This document shows positions 1-7,937 of a DNA stretch of 59,074 nucleotides, piece by piece. The stretch is taken from positions 1 to 59,074 of the forward strand of contig CASBRD010000153.1 of assembly GCA_949128025.1 (NCBI GenBank), given 5' to 3'. This DNA comes from Oscillatoriales cyanobacterium PMM_0008 (GTDB lineage: Bacteria > Cyanobacteriota > Cyanobacteriia > Cyanobacteriales > Aerosakkonemataceae). Within the stretch, counting starts at the first letter, position 1, and each line of letters opens with the position of its first letter. A model generated the notes under the pieces. It had not been told where the DNA came from. It saw only the letters and a program-made list of their open reading frames with translations, and ran no database searches. The position numbers and the translations under genes were made by a program.

Positions 1-78
1 ATGATCGAGCGAGTAACACCTGAAAATTTACATGGTGAAATTGACTTTGGGGAGCCTGTAGGTCGTGAATTCAGATAG
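1..78 (+). CDS. C-terminal tail of a MazE/AbrB-family antitoxin (cut by the window edge)
   Basis: The frame is open from the first base and encodes 25 residues ending in TAG at 76-78. The tail reads ITPEN-like, then HGEIDFG, then EPVGRE. This matches the conserved end of MazE/PemI-like antitoxins, where the DNA-binding N-terminal domain is followed by an acidic toxin-binding tail of the form HGEVDxGxPVGxE. The first ATG is probably an internal methionine. The DNA-binding domain is missing because the sequence ends here. No MazF-type toxin follows downstream in 79-312. Family assignment rests on this short tail only. Confidence 0.55.
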   Translation: MIERVTPENLHGEIDFGEPVGREFR

Positions 79-312
79 CCTACTCACAAATCTACTTCCT
101 AAGCCACATTTATCAATAGAGTAATTTTCCTCTGCTAATAGCTGGCGGGACTTACCTTGCCCCCAAAAATAGCATTTTGTATAGCATTATACCAAAAACT
201 GCACCCCTAAAGGCGATCCCAAAGAAATTATAAATAAAATTACGAAGTGATTAAATTTACCCATTCCTCTGCGGGCGATCGCTAGACTGAGGCTAGATAG
301 CAGGAAATACCT
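79..312. promoter_or_regulatory. Upstream region of ppsA
   Basis: About 230 bases between the antitoxin tail and ppsA. A direct repeat ATAGCATT sits near 171-190, followed by a small GTATA/TATAC inverted repeat. A HIP1 octamer lies at 275-282. The Shine-Dalgarno-like AGGA at 302-305 is seven bases before the ATG at 313. No clear -35/-10 pair could be assigned. Confidence 0.35.
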
Positions 313-2751
313 ATGGTTATAGCCACTCAAGAGAAGTCTTCCCAGTTCTCCAAAGAGAAATCTCTGGTTCTCTGGTTCGATGAAGTTGGGATCGGCGACA
401 TCCCCTTAGTTGGTGGAAAGAATGCCTCCTTGGGGGAAATGATCCAGCAGTTGACTCACAAAGGAGTCAACGTTCCCAACGGGTTTGCGACTACAGCTTA
501 TGCCTATCGTTATTTCATCCAAGCAGCAGGTTTAGAAGAAAAGCTGCGCGAACTGTTTGCCGACTTGGATGTGGAAGATGTTAATAACTTGCGGGAACGG
601 GGAAAAAAGGCGAGGTCATTGCTTTTGCACACACCTTTTCCGAAAGAATTGCGGGGTGCGATCGCACTAGGTTACCAGAAAATGTGCGATCGCTACGGCG
701 CAGAAACAGAAGTCGCAGTCCGTTCCTCCGCCACCGCAGAAGACTTACCCGACGCCAGTTTTGCCGGACAGCAGGAAACTTACCTCAACATCCAAGCTGT
801 GGAAAGCGTCATCGGTGCGTGTCACAAATGCTTTGCATCACTATTTACCGATCGGGCCATTTCCTATCGTCATGCCAGGGGATTCGACCATTTTAGCGTC
901 GCCCTTTCCGTCGGCATTCAAAAAATGGTGCGATCGGACCTAGCTTCCTCTGGTGTTATGTTCACCATCGACACCGAAACAGGATTTAAAAATGCTGCCT
1001 TAATTACAGCAGCGTTCGGATTGGGAGAAAATGTCGTTCAAGGGGCAGTTAATCCAGACGAATATTTAGTTTTCAAACCCACATTAAAAGATGGATTCCG
1101 CCCAATTCTCGACAAACGTTTAGGCAGCAAAGAATACAGACTCGTTTGCGATGTTGGCGGTTGCAAACAAATGAAAAACGAGCGAGTTCCTCTCAACGAA
1201 CAAAGGCAATTCGCACTTTCCGATGATGAAATTTTGCAACTAGCACGCTGGGGTTGCATAATTGAAGACCACTACAGCGATGTGCGCGGTATGTATACGC
1301 CGATGGACATTGAGTGGGCAAAAGACGGGATTACCAACGAAATGTTTATCGTGCAAGCGCGTCCCGAAACGGTACAATCCCAGAAATCGCAAAACATTCT
1401 GCGTAGCTATCATTTACAAGAACGCAGCAATGTGCTAGTTACTGGTCGTAGTGTTGGGGAAGCGATCGGTCAGGGGAAAGTCCGCCTCATGCTGGATGTT
1501 CGCAAAATCGATTTGTTCCAACCAGGAGAAGTTTTAGTAACAGATAAAACCGACCCCGACTGGGAACCAATCATGAAAAAAGCCAGCGCCATTATTACCA
1601 ATAAAGGGGGCCGAACCTGTCATGCCGCAATTATAGCTCGCGAAATGGGTATTCCCGCAATTGTCGGATCTGGCGATGCTACAGATATCTTGAAAACAGG
1701 TCAAGAGGTGACAGTTTCTTGTTCCGAAGGTGAAGAAGGACGAGTTTATGCTGGTTTGCTACCTTTTGAAGTAAAAGAAGTAGCGCTAGAAAATTTACCC
1801 CACACCCACACTAAAATAATGATGAATGTGGGGAATCCAGAAGAAGCGTTTAGTCTTTCCCATCTTCCCTGCGATGGTGTCGGTTTAGCGCGGTTAGAAT
1901 TTATTATTGCCAATCACATCAAAGTGCATCCTTTAGCTTTGATTCACTTCGACAAGCTGCAAGATGAATCTGCACAAGTAAAGATTGCCCAAATGACCGC
2001 ACTTTATGAAGATAAACCGCAGTACTTTGTCGATAAATTAGCCCAAGGGGTAGCAAGAATTGCTGCGGCATTTTATCCCAAACCAGTGATAGTGCGGATG
2101 AGCGATTTCAAAAGTAATGAATATGCCAATCTTTTGGGGGGTCGGCAATTTGAACCCAAAGAAGAAAACCCGATGCTTGGTTGGCGCGGTGCGTCTCGTT
2201 ATTATGATGAGAAATACCGGGACGCATTTGCTTTGGAATGTCACGCACTGAAGCGGGTGCGGGATGAAATGGGTTTGACTAATGTAATTCCCATGATTCC
2301 TTTTTGTCGCACGCCGGACGAAGGACGCAAAGTGTTAGCTGAAATGGCGAAACATAGCTTAGTGCGTGGGGAAAACGGGTTGCAAGTCTATGTGATGTGC
2401 GAGATTCCCAGCAACGTCATCCTCGCGGATCAATTCTGTGAAGAGTTTGATGGGTTATCCTTCGGTTCAAACGATTTGACTCAGGGACTTCTGATGCTAG
2501 ACCGCGACTCTGCCTTGGTTGCCCACCTTTTTGATGAGCGCAATGAGGCTGTGAAGATAATGGTGCAGATGGGTATTGCATCAGCTAAAAAGAATGGTCG
2601 CAAAATCGGTATCTGCGGTCAAGCCCCTAGCGATTACCCAGAGTTCGCCCGTTTCTTGGTTGAGCAAGGGATTGACTCGATGAGTCTTAACCCAGACTCG
2701 GTGCTGAAGACGCTGCTTATAGTGGCTGAAGCCGAAGGAATTAAAACCTAA
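313..2751 (+). CDS. ppsA: Phosphoenolpyruvate synthase (pyruvate, water dikinase)
   Basis: Converts pyruvate, ATP and water to phosphoenolpyruvate, AMP and phosphate, the gluconeogenic step at the pyruvate node, in the cytoplasm. The 812 residues match the family length (about 790 in E. coli). Order of domains: N-terminal ATP-grasp/pyruvate-binding domain (about 20-360, with VGGKNASLGEM and AVRSSATAEDLP motifs), the swivelling phosphohistidine domain with GGRTCHAAI whose His437 is the expected phosphorylated residue, and the C-terminal PEP/pyruvate TIM-barrel with GSNDLTQ and the catalytic-type Cys768 in GICGQAPS. The ATG at 313 has AGGA seven bases upstream and fits the family N-terminus. 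A strong terminator follows, so it is probably monocistronic. Pyruvate phosphate dikinase is an alternative, but its extra insert and length (about 870) are absent. Confidence 0.95.
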   Translation: MVIATQEKSSQFSKEKSLVLWFDEVGIGDIPLVGGKNASLGEMIQQLTHKGVNVPNGFATTAYAYRYFIQAAGLEEKLRELFADLDVEDVNNLRERGKKARSLLLHTPFPKELRGAIALGYQKMCDRYGAETEVAVRSSATAEDLPDASFAGQQETYLNIQAVESVIGACHKCFASLFTDRAISYRHARGFDHFSVALSVGIQKMVRSDLASSGVMFTIDTETGFKNAALITAAFGLGENVVQGAVNPDEYLVFKPTLKDGFRPILDKRLGSKEYRLVCDVGGCKQMKNERVPLNEQRQFALSDDEILQLARWGCIIEDHYSDVRGMYTPMDIEWAKDGITNEMFIVQARPETVQSQKSQNILRSYHLQERSNVLVTGRSVGEAIGQGKVRLMLDVRKIDLFQPGEVLVTDKTDPDWEPIMKKASAIITNKGGRTCHAAIIAREMGIPAIVGSGDATDILKTGQEVTVSCSEGEEGRVYAGLLPFEVKEVALENLPHTHTKIMMNVGNPEEAFSLSHLPCDGVGLARLEFIIANHIKVHPLALIHFDKLQDESAQVKIAQMTALYEDKPQYFVDKLAQGVARIAAAFYPKPVIVRMSDFKSNEYANLLGGRQFEPKEENPMLGWRGASRYYDEKYRDAFALECHALKRVRDEMGLTNVIPMIPFCRTPDEGRKVLAEMAKHSLVRGENGLQVYVMCEIPSNVILADQFCEEFDGLSFGSNDLTQGLLMLDRDSALVAHLFDERNEAVKIMVQMGIASAKKNGRKIGICGQAPSDYPEFARFLVEQGIDSMSLNPDSVLKTLLIVAEAEGIKT

Positions 2752-2781
2752 TACAGACTCGGCTCGTGGTATCATGCGATA

Positions 2782-2806
2782 GGGTGGGCAATGCCCACCC
2801 TTTTTT
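2782..2806 (+). terminator. Rho-independent terminator of ppsA
   Basis: Eight-base GC-rich stem GGGTGGGC / GCCCACCC with a three-base AAT loop, directly followed by six T. It starts 30 bases after the ppsA stop. Confidence 0.9.
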
Positions 2807-2853
2807 ATAGGTAAGCGTTATAATAAATTGTTCTAGGGATAGAGGTACAACCC

Positions 2854-2898
2854 ATGAAGCAGCCTAGTGAAGCTGATATTCAACTGATCGAAGACTGA
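2854..2898 (+). pseudogene. 14-codon reading frame stopped at a repeat edge (possible gene remnant)
   Basis: ATG at 2854 with AGAGG about nine bases upstream encodes 14 residues (MKQPSEADIQLIED) before TGA. The stop codon overlaps the first bases of the inverted repeat at 2897, as if a repeat had inserted into the start of a longer gene. I do not recognise the peptide, and it may be chance. Confidence 0.2.
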
Positions 2899-2955
2899 AG
2901 CATTCCGGCAAATAACTTATCGGTTATATGCAGAGGTTAATTACCGGAATGCTTC
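2897..2955. repeat. Small inverted-repeat element (GAAGCATTCCGG ends)
   Basis: Perfect 12-base inverted ends at 2897-2908 and 2944-2955 around 35 bases, followed by a duplicated CGCCCCTA motif (2956-2971). GTAGGGGCGAAGCATTCCGG-like strings are widespread intergenic repeats in filamentous cyanobacteria, from memory. No coding capacity. Confidence 0.6.
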
Positions 2956-3092
2956 GCCCCTACGCCCCTACTTAAAATGTACTCTATTACAGCGGGAACT
3001 GCTCTAAGTTTGTTCATCCTTACTTATGGTAAAAAAGTATAAGAACGACTAAAGTTGCAGCTTGCGCTTACTTTCGCCTGCTTTATTCATCA

Positions 3093-4103
3093 GTGAATCT
3101 TTATATGTTTGAACAATTCTTTACAACCTCACCTGAAATAAATCAAGACTCTACAACCATTCGCCGTCCTCGCAAAGGCGTAATTATTGGTGCGGGTCAA
3201 GTAGGTATGGCTTGCGCTTATTCGATGCTAATCCAAAATACTTTGGATGAAATGATCATCGTCGATGTCAATCGCGAAAAGCTAGAAGGGGAGGTGATGG
3301 ACTTAGTTCACGGACTACCCTTTGTTGAACCTAGCATAGTGCGATCGGGTACTTTGGCAGATGGACAAGATGCCGATATCGTCATTATCACTGCTGGCGC
3401 AAAGCAAAGACCGGGTGAAAGCCGTTTGGATTTGGTTCAGCGCAATGTAGAACTGTTTAAAGGTTTGATTTCGGAAGTAGTAAAGTGTTGTCCCAGCGCC
3501 ATTTTGCTGATTGTCACCAATCCGGTGGACATCATGACTTATGTGACTTGGCGGCTATCTGGATTACCCAGTTCCAGTGTAATTGGTTCCGGTACGGTGC
3601 TGGATACGGCTCGTTTCCGCTATCTTTTGGCTGAAAAGTTACAGATTGACCCCCGCAGTCTGCACGCCTATATCATCGGCGAACACGGCGATAGTGAGGT
3701 TGCGGTGTGGAGTAAGGTGAATGTGGCGGGAATGCAGCTGTGCGATCGCGGTTTGTCAGACAGCACATCGGAGGATAATAAGCAACTGGAAGAAGTTTTT
3801 ACACAAGTAAAAAATGCAGCTTACGAGATTATCCAGCGCAAAGGTGCCACCAGTTATGCGATCGGTCTTGGCGTCACCCAAATCGTACAGGCTATCCTAC
3901 GCAATCAAAACCGGGTTTTGACTGTCAGCAGCCTAATTAATGGCTTGCACGGCATTCACGATGTCTGCCTCAGTCTACCTGCGGTAGTGAATCGTCAGGG
4001 GGTTACCAGGGTTTTGAATCTCTCTCTTACCCCCAAGGAAGAACAGCAGCTGTTACACTCTAGCCAAGTTCTGCGCGAAACGATCGCGAAACTCAATCTG
4101 TAA
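3093..4103 (+). CDS. ldh: L-lactate dehydrogenase
   Basis: Reduces pyruvate to L-lactate with NADH in the cytoplasm, a fermentative way to regenerate NAD+. The 336-residue product has the Rossmann motif GAGQVGMA (about residues 34-41), the VTNPVD segment, and the catalytic histidine His198 in GEHGDSE. Substrate choice in the LDH/MDH family depends on the loop residue equivalent to 102: here it is Gln105 in AKQRPGESR, the lactate-type residue, where malate dehydrogenases have Arg. The printed start is a GTG at 3093. An ATG at 3105 (332 residues) is equally plausible and neither has a clear Shine-Dalgarno. PEP synthase just upstream acts at the same metabolite, but the genes are separated by a terminator and repeats. 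Confidence 0.92.
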   Translation: MNLYMFEQFFTTSPEINQDSTTIRRPRKGVIIGAGQVGMACAYSMLIQNTLDEMIIVDVNREKLEGEVMDLVHGLPFVEPSIVRSGTLADGQDADIVIITAGAKQRPGESRLDLVQRNVELFKGLISEVVKCCPSAILLIVTNPVDIMTYVTWRLSGLPSSSVIGSGTVLDTARFRYLLAEKLQIDPRSLHAYIIGEHGDSEVAVWSKVNVAGMQLCDRGLSDSTSEDNKQLEEVFTQVKNAAYEIIQRKGATSYAIGLGVTQIVQAILRNQNRVLTVSSLINGLHGIHDVCLSLPAVVNRQGVTRVLNLSLTPKEEQQLLHSSQVLRETIAKLNL

Positions 4104-4135
4104 TAAGTTCTCACGCATCTAAATTGTAGTTAGCC

Positions 4136-4213
4136 GTAGGTTGGGTTGAACAGAGTGAAACCCAACTTTAGCTTTAAGTTCGGGTTGGGTTTCGTTCCAA
4201 GGGCCTAACCTAC
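4136..4213. repeat. Nested palindromic intergenic repeat (GTAGGTTGGGTT type)
   Basis: Outer arms GTAGGTT (4136-4142) and AACCTAC (4207-4213) enclose inner arms GAAACCCAAC (4157-4166) and GTTGGGTTTC (4184-4193). The GTAGGTTGGGTT...AACCCAACCTAC string is a common dispersed cyanobacterial element. It lies 32 bases after ldh and could fold in its transcript, but lacks a T run. Confidence 0.6.
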
Positions 4214-4331
4214 AGATATCATAAGTGATTGACAGGACATGATATAATATATCAAGTTTGTTTTATGGTTTGTGGTTCATTGTTCGTGGTAGACATTAGA
4301 CTTCTTGCCAAAATACGAATCTCTGATTTTT

Positions 4332-4375
4332 TACCGCAGATGAAAGCAGATAAACGCGGATAAACGCAGATGAAT
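4332..4375. repeat. Short direct repeat (CGCAGATAAACGCGGAT type)
   Basis: Imperfect tandem units of the form GATAAACGC and CGCAGATGAA alternate several times. I see no palindrome or coding potential. The rest of 4214-4440 is AT-rich and featureless apart from a TGATATAATATATCA near-palindrome around 4240-4253. Confidence 0.45.
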
Positions 4376-4440
4376 TGGATGAAGTATATTGACTTTGGCA
4401 ATATTCTCTATTGTTTTTCCTAAACTATGAACCATTGATT

Positions 4441-6012
4441 ATGCGTGTTCACACTGTGGCAATTTTAACTTTGGCGTCTCTGGCTATTTGGGAATCTCAT
4501 GATGCGATCTGTGGAACAGATCTGGGTCTTACCCAGATCGCCAGTTCCCCATCTCCTACCCCGCAGTTGGCTACCCATGTTTTAGCACCAATGCCTCTGG
4601 AAGCAATAGCACCTGAAGGCAGTACTTCCACAAATGCCAACGATTTATTGCCGATCGCTAATTATAACCAATTGCCGATCGCACAAAAAAATGATTCTTT
4701 CCCAGTCCCCAATCCCCAATCCCCAGTTATCAGAGATATCGAGATTCGCTTTGTCGATCGCAAAGGTGAACCGATCGAGGGTCGTACCCGCAAAGATTAT
4801 CTTTTAGGCGAATTACGACTCAAACCGGGTCAGGTGTTCCGACAAGGAGTGCTTGAGTCAGACTTGCGGCGACTGAGGCGATCGGAATTCATTGACAAAG
4901 TTGATGTTTCTCTTGTGTCAGATAGTGATGGCGTTACCATCATCTACGACATCAAGGAGCGTCGCTACCCTTCTGTAAATTACGGCGCTGGCTATAATAA
5001 CGATGATATAGGGATCTACGGTACTGTAGGCTATCGAGACGCCAATCTAGGCGGGATCAACCAACAACTAGGTGGCAAGTTACAGATTAGCCGCCAAGAT
5101 GCCCAATTTGATGTAGAGTTCACCGACCCTTATCGCGCCAGCGAATCAAACCGCTTAGGATATAGCGTTCGCGCTTTTCGCCGTCGCAATTTTTCCCGTA
5201 CCTTTGGCGATGAGATCGATTTGCTCAACGACGACGATCCACGGGAGGGAAGATTTGGCGGTTCTGTGGCGCTTTTGCGGTCTTTTGATGACTGGGATGG
5301 GTCGCTGGGTTTGAATTACACCCGGATTAGTATTCGCGATGCCAATTGGCGGGTTTCGCCAGTGGATGAATTTGGCAATCCCTTATCTCTTAGCGGTAAG
5401 GGGATTGATGATTTGGTGACGGTATCTTTTGCGGTGAGTAGAGATAGACGCTCTAGCCGTTCCTATCCGACTCAAGGTTCTATCCTGACTTTTAGCACCG
5501 AACAGTCGATTCCGATTGGATTAGGCAATGTTTTAATCAACCGACTGCGGGCCAACTATATTCAGTATGTGCCGATCGACTTAATCGGCAGAGGTAAACC
5601 AGCACAAAATCCCGAATTGACAGAAATGTTAGCTTTTAATTTACAGGCTGGCACGATATTTGGCGAATTTCCACCCGCTGAAGCCTTTAATCTGGGCGGT
5701 TTCAATTCTGTACGCGGATACGGAGGGGGTGGAGTCGGTAGCGGTCGCAGTTATGTGTTGGGTTCTGTAGAATATCGTTTCCCGATCGTTTGGCGGGTGG
5801 GAGGGGTTGTCTTTGCTGATTTCGCCTCGGATTTGGGATCTGGCGATACGGTGGTTGGGGAACCCGGTGTAATACGGGATAAACCAGGAAGCGGTTTTGG
5901 TTATGGACTGGGATTACGAGTGCGATCGCCCTTGGGGCTAATTCGGGCCGACTTTGGGTTGAGCGATCGCGGCGAGGCCCGATTGGAAATCACTACTGGT
6001 CAGCGGTTTTGA
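4441..6012 (+). CDS. BamA/TamA (Omp85)-family outer-membrane protein with one POTRA domain
   Basis: Probable outer-membrane beta-barrel involved in inserting or exporting proteins, or a surface-antigen (D15)-type barrel of unknown cargo. The ATG at 4441 gives 523 residues with a signal peptide (MRVH followed by a hydrophobic stretch to about residue 17). The upstream in-frame TTG at 4411 would bury this signal and was not chosen. A linker rich in Pro/Ser/Asn covers residues 25-97. One POTRA-like domain spans about 98-174 (begins IRDIEIRF). The barrel runs 175-523, with the conserved loop-6 motif VRGY at 424-427 and a terminal phenylalanine typical of outer-membrane proteins. Canonical cyanobacterial Omp85 proteins have three POTRA domains and are longer, so this is a short paralogue. 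A heptamer DNA repeat lies in the linker. Confidence 0.85.
   Translation: MRVHTVAILTLASLAIWESHDAICGTDLGLTQIASSPSPTPQLATHVLAPMPLEAIAPEGSTSTNANDLLPIANYNQLPIAQKNDSFPVPNPQSPVIRDIEIRFVDRKGEPIEGRTRKDYLLGELRLKPGQVFRQGVLESDLRRLRRSEFIDKVDVSLVSDSDGVTIIYDIKERRYPSVNYGAGYNNDDIGIYGTVGYRDANLGGINQQLGGKLQISRQDAQFDVEFTDPYRASESNRLGYSVRAFRRRNFSRTFGDEIDLLNDDDPREGRFGGSVALLRSFDDWDGSLGLNYTRISIRDANWRVSPVDEFGNPLSLSGKGIDDLVTVSFAVSRDRRSSRSYPTQGSILTFSTEQSIPIGLGNVLINRLRANYIQYVPIDLIGRGKPAQNPELTEMLAFNLQAGTIFGEFPPAEAFNLGGFNSVRGYGGGGVGSGRSYVLGSVEYRFPIVWRVGGVVFADFASDLGSGDTVVGEPGVIRDKPGSGFGYGLGLRVRSPLGLIRADFGLSDRGEARLEITTGQRF
4701..4727. repeat. STRR1-type heptamer repeat (CCCCART) inside the Omp85-family gene
   Basis: One truncated and three complete units: CCCAGT, CCCCAAT, CCCCAAT, CCCCAGT. 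They are translated as Pro/Asn/Gln/Ser-rich linker (PVPNPQSPV) just before the POTRA domain. CCCCART is the classic short tandemly repeated heptanucleotide of filamentous cyanobacteria. Confidence 0.75.
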
Positions 6013-6297
6013 TGGGAATGGCTAGGAAAGGCGGCGCAATATGCCATCCGGCGCGATCGTACTTTTAGTCCTTGACATATATCACTTGATGTTGTTCTTT
6101 CCTTACAAAAAATGAATCAGGAATAGTTTGTATTCTTGCCCCGATGAACTTTTGTAAAGGTCAGAACTCATTCTGCGATTAGGCTACCCCTCGTTGCTTA
6201 GAATATGAGCTTAACTGAACCGTTGAGAAATCTCCCGGCAGTCTTAGCGGTACTTCAAGTTCTTCTGTAGATTCTCAAACAAACAGGAATAATAGAT
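6013..6297. promoter_or_regulatory. psaL upstream region
   Basis: 285 bases. A consensus -35-like TTGACA is at 6072-6077, but the hexamer 17 bases downstream (TTCTTT) is a poor -10. A TAGAAT hexamer at 6199-6204 is closer to the gene but lacks a good -35. Ribosome site AGGAA at 6285-6289 is eight bases before the psaL ATG. Confidence 0.35.
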
Positions 6298-6804
6298 ATG
6301 GCCGATCCCAGAGATACAGAGCTTATCAAACCCTATAACGGTGACCCGTTTGTCGGTCATCTTTCCACCCCAATTAGCGATTCTGATTTTACCAGGGCTT
6401 TCATCGGTAATCTGCCAGCCTACCGCAAAGGTCTATCTCCTATCCTGCGCGGATTGGAAATTGGCATGGCTCACGGCTATTTCCTGATCGGCCCCTGGGT
6501 TAAGTTCGGTCCATTACGCGATTATGCAGAAGCTGCCAATCTAGGCGGATTGATTTCAGGTCTAGCGTTGATTCTCATCGCGACTGCCTGTATGTCCGTT
6601 TACGGGATCGCCTCTTTCCAAGACGGAAAGACTATACCCAGCTCGAATCCTCAAGCTCCCGATCAATGGAAAACCGCTGACGGCTGGAGCCAAGTGACAG
6701 CTGGTTTCTTTGTAGGTGCAATGGGAGGCGCTTTCGTTGCCTACTTCCTACTAGAAAATTTCGGTGTCGTAGATGCGATTTTCCGTGGTGTAGTTCATCA
6801 CTAA
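6298..6804 (+). CDS. psaL: Photosystem I reaction centre subunit XI (PsaL)
   Basis: PsaL is the thylakoid membrane subunit that joins PSI monomers into trimers (or tetramers in some filamentous cyanobacteria) and binds chlorophyll. The 168 residues fit the family size. The N-terminus DTELIKPYNGDPFVGHLSTPIS is followed by NLPAYRKGLSPILRGLEIGMAHGYFLIGPW, both strongly conserved. Hydrophobic helices are seen at about 70-82, 84-105 and 134-157. AGGAA sits eight bases before the ATG. psaI follows 115 bases downstream on the same strand, the usual cyanobacterial pair. The PSI core genes psaB-psaA are on the opposite strand 1.4 kb away. Confidence 0.97.
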   Translation: MADPRDTELIKPYNGDPFVGHLSTPISDSDFTRAFIGNLPAYRKGLSPILRGLEIGMAHGYFLIGPWVKFGPLRDYAEAANLGGLISGLALILIATACMSVYGIASFQDGKTIPSSNPQAPDQWKTADGWSQVTAGFFVGAMGGAFVAYFLLENFGVVDAIFRGVVHH

Positions 6805-6825
6805 ACCCTTTTTAACCAAGACCCC

Positions 6826-6852
6826 CCACTATATCGGTACTACGATTAGTGG
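6826..6852 (+). other. Stem-loop between psaL and psaI
   Basis: CCACTA (6826-6831) pairs with TAGTGG (6847-6852), and further C and G residues extend the stem with a bulge. There is no T run, so it is more likely an RNA-processing or stability structure than a terminator. Confidence 0.45.
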
Positions 6853-6919
6853 TGGGTACTTCAAGGCAGCACATCTCTTAAAATAGCCGCAGTACTTTAC
6901 CCTTTTTGGAGATTTTGAC

Positions 6920-7039
6920 ATGACAGGTTCATACGCAGCTTCCTTCTTGCCCTGGATTCTCATCCCCGTAATTACCTGGCTGTTGCCTACGATAGTTATG
7001 GGTTTGTTATTCATCTACATTGAAAACGATGCTGCTTAA
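6920..7039 (+). CDS. psaI: Photosystem I reaction centre subunit VIII (PsaI)
   Basis: A 39-residue single-helix membrane protein that packs against PsaL at the PSI trimer interface. The sequence starts [20 protein letters not shown], continues through a hydrophobic helix with the family's conserved central PT segment ([11 protein letters not shown]), and ends YIENDAA. Length equals the normal 38-40 residues. GGAG at 6908-6911 is eight bases before the ATG. Co-orientation behind psaL and the terminator at 7098 define a psaL-psaI operon. It is short and easily missed by gene finders. Confidence 0.93.
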   Translation: MTGSYAASFLPWILIPVITWLLPTIVMGLLFIYIENDAA

Positions 7040-7097
7040 TAGCAGTTTTGTTTTAAACCCTATCTAAGTAGGCTGAAGTTCACCTCTAAATTTTCAC

Positions 7098-7130
7098 AAA
7101 TCCCTTACCCGCAGGTATGGGATTTTTTTT
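7098..7130 (+). terminator. Terminator of psaL-psaI
   Basis: Stem AAATCCC / GGGATTT with an inner TACC / GGTA and a CGCA loop, ending in eight consecutive T. Located 59 bases after the psaI stop. Confidence 0.85.
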
Positions 7131-7135
7131 GTTTC

Positions 7136-7170
7136 ATACCAAATCCGGGTAATCGTTGCGGATTTGGTAT
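7136..7170. repeat. 12-base inverted repeat (ATACCAAATCCG)
   Basis: Perfect arms at 7136-7147 and 7159-7170 with an 11-base loop, immediately after the psaI terminator. It looks like one of the dispersed cyanobacterial palindromes, and no T run follows. Confidence 0.55.
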
Positions 7171-7199
7171 CAGAGGCTGCGTGCGCTGTAGACTAACAG

Positions 7200-7224
7200 A
7201 AAAACCCCAGCAGTCAAACTGGGG
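7200..7224 (-). terminator. Terminator for the minus-strand small-gene cassette
   Basis: On the minus strand CCCCAG...CTGGGG closes an eight-base loop and is followed by five T (7200-7204). It lies about 145 bases beyond the stop of the BrnA-like gene and is the first terminator for that strand. The space 7225-7367 is AT-rich and otherwise empty. Confidence 0.65.
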
Positions 7225-7367
7225 AGGAAACTTTATGCTATTCCCACACATACAATAAATAGACGAAACTCTCATCTATATAAAAATATATTTTTTATAG
7301 CAGTTTTTTCCAGATTTCGATCCAGTGAAAATTAAGAGAAATTACGACCTATACCTAGCTTGTCGGG

Positions 7368-7661
7368 TTATGCTGGCTTTGCCGCAGATGGTGAACCGGC
7401 TTTGTGTGCCTCAGCATAAATTTTCAACGCTACAGACATCTGCTGTTCGACACCTTCTCCTTGCGCTTGAAACCAAGCAAAAGTTTCGGAATCGACTTGA
7501 ACCGATACTTTTACAGGCAACTTGGGCATTCGCAATTGCGCTTTGGCAAAAAACTCCCCTGATAGCGATGGAATATCAGAGGTGTCGATATCCTCATCGC
7601 TCATCGCGTCGATTCTAGCCCAATCGGTTCTTGAGGTATTGTTCATAGCGTCTGCGTTCAT
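7368..7661 (-). CDS. BrnA-like (DUF4415) antitoxin, apparently without its toxin
   Basis: 97 residues from the ATG at 7661, preceded by AAAGG about nine bases upstream. A second in-frame ATG at 7646 gives the N-terminus MNNTSRTDW, closer to many relatives. Features of the BrnA/DUF4415 group: an acidic DWxxxDxMxDEDIDxSDIPxL segment, FFAKAQLRMPK, then a ribbon-helix-helix region with VKVSVQVDSETFAWFQAQG and VALKIYAEAHK. In known systems BrnA represses its own operon and neutralises the RNase BrnT encoded just upstream. Here the two upstream genes do not resemble BrnT, so it is an orphan or has a different partner. It lies 60 bases downstream of the 71-residue gene and is likely co-transcribed. 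Confidence 0.7.
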   Translation of the reverse strand: MNADAMNNTSRTDWARIDAMSDEDIDTSDIPSLSGEFFAKAQLRMPKLPVKVSVQVDSETFAWFQAQGEGVEQQMSVALKIYAEAHKAGSPSAAKPA

Positions 7662-7721
7662 GAGACAGTGCCTTTCGTAATGAGATAATACGACCAACAA
7701 GATATTATTGAACCCAATTCT

Positions 7722-7937
7722 TTATCCCGGCAATTCTTGATTAACAGACTCAGCTAAACGCTTTGCCCTTTCCCTACGGTGAACATTTATAGGGCTGTTG
7801 CGGATCTCTGCTTCTACCATAGCAATGAGTTCATCTATTTCTAGAGCTACAGCTTCAAGCTGGTGATTGCTTTCCCGTAACATAGCAACGGTTTTTTTAA
7901 CTTTCTCTGGATCGGGAAGTTTCGGTTGTTGAGTCAT
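7722..7937 (-). CDS. Small hypothetical coiled-coil protein (71 aa)
   Basis: I do not recognise a family. The ATG at 7937 overlaps the stop of the upstream 114-residue gene in an ATGA arrangement, which implies translational coupling. The extra upstream TTG at 7949 was not used. The protein starts MTQQPKLPDPEKVKKTV and is mostly helical, with a heptad-like stretch LRESNHQLEAVALEIDELIAM (split here as LRESNHQLEA then VALEIDELIAM). The C-terminus is basic (HRRERAKRLAESV). No signal peptide or membrane segment. The tight coupling suggests that it works with the 114-residue protein. Confidence 0.7.
   Translation of the reverse strand: MTQQPKLPDPEKVKKTVAMLRESNHQLEAVALEIDELIAMVEAEIRNSPINVHRRERAKRLAESVNQELPG

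Noticed and set aside
2038-2244. Minus-strand frames inside ppsA (for example 2038-2244 and 1038-1259)
   Set aside because: Antisense shadows without any recognisable protein features.
7325-7618. 97-codon plus-strand frame
   Set aside because: Lies almost entirely antisense to the BrnA-like gene, which has clear family motifs.
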